From the NCBI GenBank assembly GCA_002369055.1, contig DFEL01000070.1, forward strand, positions 1 through 5,592: 5,592 bases of DNA, in the 5' to 3' direction. The notes beneath the pieces were generated by a model. It was not told where the DNA came from and did not search any database. It saw nothing but the letters and a program-made list of their open reading frames with translations. Positions 1-5,314 of this stretch are shown piece by piece. The position numbers and the translations under genes were made by a program. Each line of letters starts with the position of its first letter. Within the stretch, counting starts at the first letter, position 1. This stretch comes from Cyanobacteria bacterium UBA3803. Its GTDB lineage: Bacteria; Cyanobacteriota; Vampirovibrionia; Gastranaerophilales; Gastranaerophilaceae.

Positions 1-36
1 AAAAAAGTTTAATTATAGATTTGGAGGTTTTTTATT

Positions 37-1686
37 ATGGATATGCTCAATAAGGATCTAAAAACTTTTCCAAAAAACGGCTCGATCGAATTAGCAACAC
101 AAAAATTAGTTTCAGCCATAGCTGACGGTAAACTCAACGAGAAAGAAATAGATTTCTTAAATGAAGAATTTTACAAAGAATTTAGAGAATTTAGCGATTT
201 TAAAGGGTCTTTGACGACTTTTTCTCGTGAAGAAATGGAGCAGGGAATAAAAGCAGGATTGGAAAAAAATAACGATTTCTTGCTCGATATGCAATATTCG
301 GGGCAATTAGTGCCTGTTCCCAATGAAATTTACACAAACGACCGGGACACGCTTGTTACCAAAGAAGCCGACATAATTTATAAAGAGTTGTTAAACGGCG
401 AATCAGTTTATTCTTATAGTTTATTTGATTCATACGAAGCGAAAGATTTTTATTGCGGTGGCTTGCTCAAAGATTTGTATGATAGCGACAAATTCGCAAA
501 ACTTCGCGAAGCCGATGCTGATGTATACAAAATTACAGAAGAATTTCTTTCCGTTATAAAAAACGAAGAACCTGCTATGAGAGATAAATTTTTACAGGAA
601 TTTCACGATAGGCTTGAAGATGCTTATGATACATATTTGGATTGTGGCGATGAAAAAGATTTTTTAGAGGAAGATTATCAAGAAAAAGCAACGGAAATAT
701 TAAAATCAAAAGGTTTTTTAAACGATCCCGAAGCCTATTTAATGTTAGGAGAAAATACAAATTGGCGTGGAGATAATGGAATCAGTTTAGAAAAAGTAGA
801 AGATTTAGAAGATATAATAAAAAGTATTACTCCAAACGGCGATTATACAATAAATATTACGGCAAAAGAAAATACGCCATATTTTGAAGCTGTGATTAAC
901 GGCAGTCATTGTTATTTATTGCCCGAATCACAATGGGATAAGTTGATAGGCTTCGACAAAGACACCGAAACCTTTAACAAAGGTTATGATTTTATAAATA
1001 ATGCCGTTAAAGAAGATTATATAATTAGAGAAATTTTTCACTCCCGAAAAAAAGAAATAGAAATGGATTTAGAAGCGAAAAAAGATCCCATTGTAGCCGA
1101 AATAAAGAAGGTTTACGACCAATACATTTCCGATAATTACGGCAGCGATACGCAGGAAAAATTTGAGGATAACGGCGTAGTCAAGGCTTGGGAAAAAGTA
1201 TGCCAACACCTAGCCGAAAAATTGAAAGACGAAACTCGGTATTTTAACGGATATGCAGATAATCCTTTGACTTTATTAACTCAATTACGGTATGAAGGAC
1301 TTTTAACAGAGTTCAATCCCACTTTACAATCTTCGGAAACGATTTCAAATGCTTTTGACGAAAACTGTAAACTCGAAATACACACTCAATACAGAATTGA
1401 TATTGAGAATAAGTATGACTTAGAAAGAGGATATACTTATTTGAAATTTAGGAATCGTGATTTATCCGTTTCGGAGATTGAAAAAAGATTTATGAAAGAT
1501 ATTGTGAAAACTCACGGAACGGATTTTGAGATTATTAAAAATGCTGTTGAAATTGTAACCGAACAGGATAGGCTTACGCCTCCCGAATCTGCAAAACTTT
1601 TGAACGACACTTTGGCTTCAAAAGAATATAAACAGGCTTTTGAGGCGGGTCAAGGCAAAACGGCAAAAAATGTTAAACAATTTTAA
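37..1686 (+). CDS. Large soluble protein of unknown function with a C-terminal module shared by two operon neighbours
   Basis: I do not recognise the family. The 549-residue product is rich in Glu, Asp and Lys, has no signal peptide or membrane helix, and is probably cytoplasmic and largely helical. The start ATG follows a GGAGG at 23-27 with a 9-base gap; a second in-frame ATG two codons later is less well placed. Residues 21-52 contain a helical stretch with an ADGKLNEKE turn. Residues about 264-305 look more like beta structure (short alternating segments, then GSHCYLLPESQW). Residues 485-539 form the module FMKDIV-x2-HGT ... LTPPE ... EYKQAFEAGQ, also found at the ends of the third and fourth gene products. 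It is first in the visible operon, 11 bases before the PilT-like ATPase gene. The module suggests a partner, substrate or regulator of that ATPase, which is inference. Coding assignment is very sure, function unknown. Confidence 0.93.
   Translation: MDMLNKDLKTFPKNGSIELATQKLVSAIADGKLNEKEIDFLNEEFYKEFREFSDFKGSLTTFSREEMEQGIKAGLEKNNDFLLDMQYSGQLVPVPNEIYTNDRDTLVTKEADIIYKELLNGESVYSYSLFDSYEAKDFYCGGLLKDLYDSDKFAKLREADADVYKITEEFLSVIKNEEPAMRDKFLQEFHDRLEDAYDTYLDCGDEKDFLEEDYQEKATEILKSKGFLNDPEAYLMLGENTNWRGDNGISLEKVEDLEDIIKSITPNGDYTINITAKENTPYFEAVINGSHCYLLPESQWDKLIGFDKDTETFNKGYDFINNAVKEDYIIREIFHSRKKEIEMDLEAKKDPIVAEIKKVYDQYISDNYGSDTQEKFEDNGVVKAWEKVCQHLAEKLKDETRYFNGYADNPLTLLTQLRYEGLLTEFNPTLQSSETISNAFDENCKLEIHTQYRIDIENKYDLERGYTYLKFRNRDLSVSEIEKRFMKDIVKTHGTDFEIIKNAVEIVTEQDRLTPPESAKLLNDTLASKEYKQAFEAGQGKTAKNVKQF
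1489..1653 (+). other. Shared C-terminal module, copy 1 (residues 485-539 of the first gene product)
   Basis: This is one of three ungapped 55-residue copies in the operon. Residues identical in all three copies are F1, M2, V6, H9, G10, T11, A19, V20, V23, K36, L37, T41, L42, E46, Y47, K48, F51, E52 and Q55, which is 19 of 55 positions. A 10-residue tail follows, ending in Phe. The pattern fits three or four short helices, with HGT as a turn and LTPPE as a helix start. Confidence 0.85.
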
Positions 1687-1697
1687 CGAGGTGGCGT

Positions 1698-2711
1698 ATG
1701 AAGAAAATAATCGACCATTTTAATAATCTTTTTCAGATGATTAGCGAACATCAGAGCGTTTATTCGGATATTCATATTTGCACGAATAATAATTATATGC
1801 TTCGTTGCAACGGAGTATTGGAAAATTACGATTTAGCGGTCGCTCCCTCGAAAGAGGAAATAATAGACATAATTGAATATTATTTCCCGAAAGTAAATTT
1901 AAACGCTCTTGAAAAGTTCGGTAGCATAGACGCTGAATTTGCATTTGATAAAGATACGCTACGAGGCAGGGCGAATATTTTTAAAGACAGAGCGGGAATT
2001 TCCATAACCATTCGTATTCTAAAAAATAAAATTCCAACGGAGAAGGAATTGCGATTGCCGTTATCCTTGCAAAAAACCAAAGAATTATCTCACGGATTAG
2101 TCATAATTTCGGGAGCGACAGGGAGCGGAAAGAGTACGACGCTTGCCTCTTTAATTGAGGGAATAAATCAAAGTCAAGCCAAACGGATAATCACTATTGA
2201 AGATCCAATCGAATATATTCATCAATGGGATAAATCCGTAATTTCTCAAAGAGAAGTCGGCAAAGATACGCCTAGTTTTTATGACGGATTACGATCGGCA
2301 TTAAGACAAGACCCCGATATTATTATGGTGGGAGAAATACGCGATCAAGATACGGTAGCGACGGCTTTAAGAGCCGCTCAAACAGGGCATTTGGTTTTTT
2401 CCACGCTTCACACGGCAACAACTTTAGAAGCGATAAACAGAATAATCGAGCTTTTTCCTTCATCGGCACACGAGCAAGTAAGAGCGGAAATTGCGTATTC
2501 GTTTAGAGCATTTGTAGCTCAAAAATTATTTTTAACCAAACACAACAAACGATGTGCCGCTTTTGAAGTTTTACTCAATACAGAGGCAATATCTCACCTT
2601 ATTCGCAAAGGAGAGATATATCAAATTCCGATTTATATGAATGAAAATTTAGGTATGATAAAAATGGAAGATTCCATTCAAGGTTTAAGAAATAAGGGGT
2701 TAATAGATTAA
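1698..2711 (+). CDS. pilT: PilT-like type IV pilus retraction ATPase (secretion NTPase superfamily)
   Basis: The 337-residue product matches the PilT/GspE/VirB11 secretion ATPases and fits PilT best. PilT forms cytoplasmic hexamers that power pilus retraction. Visible elements are: an N-terminal domain with RGRANIFKDRAG at 89-100 and an IRILKNKIP link; Walker A GATGSGKST at 139-147; the Asp box ITIEDPIEY at 165-173; Walker B DPDIIMVGEIRD at 205-216 with E213; the His box TGHLVFSTLHT at 229-239; and AISHLIRKGEIYQI at 297-310. This last element matches the AIRNLIRE-type retraction motif of PilT. The length is close to the usual 340-360 residues and every catalytic box looks intact. The ATG follows GAGGTGG at 1688-1694. 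It is oddly placed: no pilin, PilM-Q, PilB, PilC or PilD gene is in the window, and its neighbours are tagged proteins of unknown function. It could serve a host pilus, a conjugation-type machine or an unknown machine. Confidence 0.93.
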   Translation: MKKIIDHFNNLFQMISEHQSVYSDIHICTNNNYMLRCNGVLENYDLAVAPSKEEIIDIIEYYFPKVNLNALEKFGSIDAEFAFDKDTLRGRANIFKDRAGISITIRILKNKIPTEKELRLPLSLQKTKELSHGLVIISGATGSGKSTTLASLIEGINQSQAKRIITIEDPIEYIHQWDKSVISQREVGKDTPSFYDGLRSALRQDPDIIMVGEIRDQDTVATALRAAQTGHLVFSTLHTATTLEAINRIIELFPSSAHEQVRAEIAYSFRAFVAQKLFLTKHNKRCAAFEVLLNTEAISHLIRKGEIYQIPIYMNENLGMIKMEDSIQGLRNKGLID

Positions 2712-2723
2712 GGAGAAAATCTT

Positions 2724-3206
2724 ATGAGCAATAAGGAAGATAAAATATTGCAAGCGCGACGAGAGCAAGAAATTTTTGAGTTTATAAAAAATTTAGCTCT
2801 TAACGCTATGGGAATTGAAGATAATCTGATAAGCGTTATGGCAGATGATTATATGAATCCCAAAAAGAAAATCTCGCAAGAAAAATTCAATAAAAATTTT
2901 AATTCGGGATTTGAACGGTATTTTTACAATCCGAACGAAAATTTAAACTATAGCGAAAGCGAAAAAAATAAATTCGCCGCAGGTTTGAATTTTATGAAAG
3001 GTGTGGTACAAGTTCACGGAACGAACGAAGATAATATAAAAGCGGCGGTCGTTGCGGTAACGGATTATTTTGCGGAAAGTCAAGACTTTTCTGCAAAACT
3101 TATGCAAAGCACATTAGGCACAAAAGAATATAAGGAGGAATTTGAAAAAGAACAAAATAAAGAGGAAGAAAAAGTTGTAAGTTTGGTTAGAAATAACGAA
3201 ATATAA
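2724..3206 (+). CDS. Small protein of unknown function ending in the shared module
   Basis: The 160-residue product is hydrophilic, with no signal peptide or membrane segment. Residues 1-30 are predicted helical and charged. Residues 31-85 form a variable part with an aromatic patch (GFERYFYNP at 62-70). Residues 90-144 are the shared module, starting FMKGVV-x2-HGT and ending KEYKEEFEKEQ. A charged tail of 16 residues follows (Glu/Lys rich, then VVSLVRNNEI). The module's middle is the most divergent of the three copies: the L(S/T)P-x-E helix start is replaced by AESQDF. The Shine-Dalgarno AAGGAG at 2710-2715 overlaps the stop codon of the ATPase gene, so translation is probably coupled. It may be a minimal carrier of the module, perhaps an adaptor for the ATPase; this is inferred only from gene order and the module. 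Confidence 0.92.
   Translation: MSNKEDKILQARREQEIFEFIKNLALNAMGIEDNLISVMADDYMNPKKKISQEKFNKNFNSGFERYFYNPNENLNYSESEKNKFAAGLNFMKGVVQVHGTNEDNIKAAVVAVTDYFAESQDFSAKLMQSTLGTKEYKEEFEKEQNKEEEKVVSLVRNNEI
2991..3155 (+). other. Shared C-terminal module, copy 2 (residues 90-144 of the third gene product)
   Basis: This copy aligns without gaps to the copies in the first and fourth gene products and keeps all 19 invariant positions. It differs most in the centre (columns 25-34), where the Pro-containing helix start is lost. Here the module fills more than a third of the protein. Confidence 0.85.
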
Positions 3207-3228
3207 TTTTTCAAAGGAGCGGATTATA

Positions 3229-4308
3229 ATGCGTGAGCAAATAAATCAAAACGAATTGGAAATTTTTTTACAACAAGGTAAAAATATTTTTGAGAATTTA
3301 AATTTATGTACCTTGGATTTTTCAAATTTTAAAATGTCTGAAATCCAATTTATAAATTGTGATTTGAAAAATGCCGTTTTTAAAACAGAAAAAGAAATAT
3401 CCGATTGTATATTTAAAGATTGTGATATTTCCAACGCAAAATTCAATAACATAATGAGATGTGATTTTCATAATTGTAAAGGCTTTCAATCTGATTTTAA
3501 AAATTCGGAAATCACCGAATCAGATTTTACATTATGTGAGTTTGAAAAAGCGGATTTCCAAAAATCAAATATGTTGCAAACATCGTTTAATCATTGTGTG
3601 GTAAAAAATTCCAATTTTCGGGATAGTGAATTGTTTACTGTCCACGCTTATAATTTTACTCATATTCAAGACAGTTATTTTGATAAAAGCAAAATAAGCA
3701 GTTGCGAATTTGACGATACAATGTTTTATTTAGACAGCATAAATAAAGCGGATATAAAAGATTCTAGTTTTAACAAAACAAGTTTTGTTGGGAGCAATTT
3801 AAACGAATCCCATTTTCAAGATACATCTTTTCGAGGATTTTCAACTATTATATCAAGCGATATACACAACGCAAAATTCAGCGATTGTGATTTATATGGC
3901 GCAAATTTTTACGATGCAAATGGAGTGCGTCTTTGTGAATTTACGAATTGCGAGATAAGTTCAACACTTGATCAGCTTATCAATCCTCATTTGAGCGATT
4001 CTCGAATCGAAAATTTAAGAAAGGAGCTTATAAAAGAGCGATCGTTTTATAAGGCGTATGCGTTAATGGAGCTAAATGAAGAAATACCCGTTCCCGATTT
4101 ACCGCTTAAATTTATGGAAGAAGTCGTAAAGGAACACGGTACAACTACTCTGCCTCTGCAAAAAGCTGTCGGAAGTGTAGCAATACGAGATAATTTATCC
4201 CCCGCAGAAATGGGGAAACTTATGCAAGATACGCTTAAAACAGACGAATACAAAAGGGCGTTTGAAAGAGAGCAGGGACAGAGCAAGACAAGCGAATATG
4301 CACAGTAA
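3229..4308 (+). CDS. Pentapeptide-repeat protein with the shared C-terminal module
   Basis: The 359-residue product is a pentapeptide-repeat protein for roughly residues 20-245. The repeat register is clear: central hydrophobic residues fall every five positions at F90, I95, F100, F105, F110, M115, F120, V125, F130 and L135, and again at I212, F217, L222 and F227. Ser, Ala, Cys or Asn tends to sit two residues before. Such repeats fold into a right-handed square beta-helix; Phe dominates the core here, and many Cys lie in the side positions. A helical linker (residues about 255-285) and a short Pro-rich stretch (EIPVPDLPLKF) lead to the shared module at 295-349 and a 10-residue tail. No signal peptide is seen. 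The ATG follows AAAGGAG at 3213-3219. It is the last gene of the operon, directly before a terminator. Some family members bind DNA gyrase as DNA mimics, but many have unknown roles; no specific role is claimed. Confidence 0.93.
   Translation: MREQINQNELEIFLQQGKNIFENLNLCTLDFSNFKMSEIQFINCDLKNAVFKTEKEISDCIFKDCDISNAKFNNIMRCDFHNCKGFQSDFKNSEITESDFTLCEFEKADFQKSNMLQTSFNHCVVKNSNFRDSELFTVHAYNFTHIQDSYFDKSKISSCEFDDTMFYLDSINKADIKDSSFNKTSFVGSNLNESHFQDTSFRGFSTIISSDIHNAKFSDCDLYGANFYDANGVRLCEFTNCEISSTLDQLINPHLSDSRIENLRKELIKERSFYKAYALMELNEEIPVPDLPLKFMEEVVKEHGTTTLPLQKAVGSVAIRDNLSPAEMGKLMQDTLKTDEYKRAFEREQGQSKTSEYAQ
4111..4275 (+). other. Shared C-terminal module, copy 3 (residues 295-349 of the pentapeptide-repeat protein)
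   Basis: This copy reads FMEEVVKEHGT, then LSPAEMGKLMQDTL, then DEYKRAFEREQ. It is closest to copy 1: both keep D-x-L-(S/T)-P-x-E in the centre and both end ten residues after the last conserved Gln. Its fusion to a beta-helix here and to unrelated sequence elsewhere shows that it is a separate mobile module. Confidence 0.85.
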
Positions 4309-4313
4309 GATAT

Positions 4314-4346
4314 AAAATTCCGTCCACATTGGACGGAATTTTTTTT
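4314..4346 (+). terminator. Rho-independent terminator of the four-gene operon
   Basis: A perfect 13-base stem (AAAATTCCGTCCA at 4314-4326 with TGGACGGAATTTT at 4330-4342) closes a 3-base loop CAT. The T-run continues to 4346, giving eight T in a row. It starts five bases after the stop codon of the pentapeptide-repeat gene. The opposite strand has only a weak T-run, so it acts mainly on rightward transcripts. Confidence 0.9.
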
Positions 4347-4382
4347 AAATCTATAAAAATCGAAAAAATCCGCTAGATTCTA

Positions 4383-4391
4383 TGATATAAT
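4383..4391 (+). promoter_or_regulatory. Extended -10 promoter of the RHH gene
   Basis: TGATATAAT is a perfect extended -10 element (TGn followed by TATAAT at 4386-4391). No good -35 hexamer is seen 16-18 bases upstream, as is common with extended -10 promoters. Transcription would start near 4398, inside the first 16-mer repeat, and give a leader of about 85 bases. A protein bound at that repeat would block the promoter. Confidence 0.65.
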
Positions 4392-4451
4392 ATATGGTAG
4401 AATATGTCATTGTATATTCTACCATATATTGCTTGTATATGGTAGAATATA
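4389..4451. repeat. Repeat cluster A: three 16-mer sites in the promoter and leader of the RHH gene
   Basis: Three copies of TATATGGTAGAATATA lie at 4391-4406 (+, last base G instead of A), 4413-4428 (-) and 4436-4451 (+). Their starts are 22 and 23 bases apart. The first two make an inverted repeat with 17-base arms (4389-4405 and 4414-4430) and an 8-base loop. Each site has symmetric ends (TATAT and ATATA) around an asymmetric GGTAGA core, a layout that suits a dimeric DNA-binding protein. The first copy overlaps the -10 box and the likely start of transcription, so these are probably autoregulatory operators. Confidence 0.85.
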
Positions 4452-4465
4452 TCCAAAGCGTAGAA

Positions 4466-4474
4466 AAGGCGGGG
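4466..4474 (+). promoter_or_regulatory. Ribosome binding site that fixes the start of the RHH gene
   Basis: AAGGCGGGG lies 8 bases before the ATG at 4483. The reading frame is open further upstream to a TTG at 4429, but that start has no Shine-Dalgarno sequence and would translate the repeat sites themselves. The ATG at 4483 is preferred. Confidence 0.7.
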
Positions 4475-4482
4475 ATTATATT

Positions 4483-4884
4483 ATGAACGGTATAGATAAC
4501 AAGGCAAAATATATACAAAGTTATAACAAAGAACATTATAAGCAGATAAATATAAAAATATCGTTAGAATTATTAGAGCGACTATCGAATTTAAAGACTG
4601 TTTACGGCTCTGCTCCTAAAGTTTTGGAGGCAGGAATAGATGCGTTAGAGGAAATAGCCAAAATTAAATCTGAATTGGAAAAAACAAAGATTGAATTAAA
4701 ACTAAAAGACAATAAAAACATCGAATTAACCAATGAGATAAGGAGAATGGCTCAATTTAGAAAAAGTAGTGAGGAAGATTCTTCGACTATAAAAGAGTTT
4801 TTGTCACAAAATAAATATGGTTTTTTATTTGGAAGTTTCTTTACCATTTTACTATTATGCGCTCTCTCGATTGGTTTATTTTAA
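4483..4884 (+). CDS. Ribbon-helix-helix DNA-binding protein with coiled coil and C-terminal membrane anchor
   Basis: The 133-residue product has three parts. Residues 8-58 fit an RHH DNA-binding domain: a YIQSYNKEHY lead, a strand KQINIKI at 20-26, helix SLELLERLSNL at 27-37, a turn with YGSAP at 41-45, and a second helix to about 58. Residues 55-92 are a charged heptad-like coiled coil rich in Glu and Lys. Residues about 112-133 are a hydrophobic helix (GFLFGSFF, then TILLLCALSIGLF) at the extreme C terminus, which would anchor the protein with its DNA-binding end in the cytoplasm. RHH proteins bind DNA as dimers, often at repeated operators, and serve as autoregulators, antitoxins and partition factors. 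Three repeat sites precede the gene and two follow it. Membrane tethering is unusual for this fold. The role could be autoregulation, plasmid anchoring or partition, or regulation of the membrane protein downstream. The gene is certain, the RHH call likely, the role inferred. Confidence 0.85.
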   Translation: MNGIDNKAKYIQSYNKEHYKQINIKISLELLERLSNLKTVYGSAPKVLEAGIDALEEIAKIKSELEKTKIELKLKDNKNIELTNEIRRMAQFRKSSEEDSSTIKEFLSQNKYGFLFGSFFTILLLCALSIGLF

Positions 4885-4891
4885 AGAATTA

Positions 4892-4937
4892 TTTGTATAT
4901 GGTAGAATATATTGCAATATATTCTACCATATACAAA
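4892..4937. repeat. Repeat cluster B: perfect 46-base palindrome made of two 16-mer sites
   Basis: Two 16-mer copies in opposite orientation, at 4896-4911 (+) and 4918-4933 (-), are separated by the self-complementary TTGCAA. The symmetry extends beyond them to TTTG and CAAA, so all 46 bases form a perfect palindrome centred between 4914 and 4915. It begins 7 bases after the stop codon of the RHH gene. In DNA it is a two-site operator with 22-base spacing; in RNA it would fold into a long hairpin in the 3' untranslated region. Confidence 0.9.
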
Positions 4938-4985
4938 ATGATAAAAAATCGAAAAATATTTCTTTAAATATACGCAATATAACAT

Positions 4986-5016
4986 AAAATTCCGTCCAAT
5001 GTGGACGGAATTTTTT
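4986..5016 (+). terminator. Rho-independent terminator of the RHH gene, inverted copy of the upstream terminator
   Basis: The stem AAAATTCCGTCCA at 4986-4998 pairs perfectly with 5002-5014 around the loop ATG, and the T-run extends to 5016. The 29-base hairpin is the exact reverse complement of the one at 4314-4342 (loop ATG against CAT). It lies about 100 bases after the RHH stop codon. Confidence 0.85.
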
Positions 5017-5045
5017 ATTTGAAAATCAATAAAATCCGAAAAAAA

Positions 5046-5067
5046 TTTACCAAAATTATGGTAAAAT
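5046..5067 (+). promoter_or_regulatory. Possible extended -10 promoter within an inverted repeat
   Basis: TTTACCA (5046-5052) and TGGTAAA (5059-5065) form an inverted repeat with a 6-base spacer. Its right arm runs into TGGTAAAAT (5059-5067), an extended -10 element with one mismatch in the hexamer. The 16 bases at 5055-5070 match the 16-mer repeat at 12 of 16 positions. No good -35 is seen. A transcript would start near 5074, where no gene follows, so a small RNA is one possibility. Confidence 0.3.
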
Positions 5068-5103
5068 AAATATAATAAAAAACGAATTTTTTATTATATT
5101 TAT
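5066..5103. repeat. Perfect 17-base AT-only inverted repeat
   Basis: The arms ATAAATATAATAAAAAA (5066-5082) and its complement (5087-5103) pair perfectly around the loop CGAA. The stem contains no G or C, so as DNA it would be easily melted. It is poor as a terminator because the stem itself holds the T-run. Confidence 0.6.
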
Positions 5104-5157
5104 GAAAATCCCAAGCAATAGATATTCCAAAATAATTGAGTTTTCATTGAAAAATTT

Positions 5158-5198
5158 CAACATTTTATTTTGCTTTTTTGTTGCAAAGTAAAATGTTG
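5158..5198. repeat. 16-base hairpin with one wobble pair and outer pairing
   Basis: CAACATTTTATTTTGC (5158-5173) pairs with GCAAAGTAAAATGTTG (5183-5198) around a 9-base loop; the one mismatch is a G-U pair in RNA. Outside it TTGAGT (5136-5141) can pair with ACTCAA (5204-5209), giving a longer interrupted stem. A G-U pair in the otherwise perfect stem is compatible with a structured RNA read on the + strand. Confidence 0.5.
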
Positions 5199-5276
5199 TT
5201 TCTACTCAAAATTTTTAAAATAAGCGTTATGATAAAATCCATAACAGTATTTTATATAATAATTTGCAAATAAGAA

Positions 5277-5314
5277 TATATTCTACCATATACGCAAATA
5301 TATTCTACCATATA
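5277..5314. repeat. Repeat cluster C: two tandem 16-mer sites
   Basis: Two perfect copies of the 16-mer, both in minus orientation, lie at 5277-5292 and 5299-5314 with the same 22-base period as in the other clusters. They are direct repeats, unlike the inverted pairs near the RHH gene. They end 126 bases before the small membrane-protein gene and may regulate it, or form part of an origin or partition site. Confidence 0.85.

Noticed and set aside
575..760. Minus-strand open frame of 61 codons inside the first gene
   Set aside because: It is antisense to a clear coding gene, has no ribosome binding site and no recognisable motif. The same holds for similar minus-strand frames at 1741-1944, 1880-2080, 3246-3452 and 4047-4286.
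4429..4482. Longer N terminus of the RHH protein from a TTG at 4429
   Set aside because: It has no Shine-Dalgarno sequence and encodes the repeat site itself; the ATG at 4483 has a good ribosome binding site.
4351..4536. Minus-strand open frame of 61 codons over the RHH promoter
   Set aside because: It is largely a translation of the repeat sites and lacks a ribosome binding site.
4314..5014. Insertion sequence with terminal inverted repeats
   Set aside because: There is no transposase between the repeats, no target-site duplication is evident, and both repeats work well as transcription terminators.
5102..5191. 29-codon open frame with a hydrophobic end
   Set aside because: The preceding bases are only A and T with no ribosome binding site, and the frame overlaps two hairpins.
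4389..5314. CRISPR array
   Set aside because: The repeats are 16 bases with 6-7 base gaps, occur in both orientations and lie in three separate clusters around a gene; no spacers of CRISPR size and no cas genes are present.
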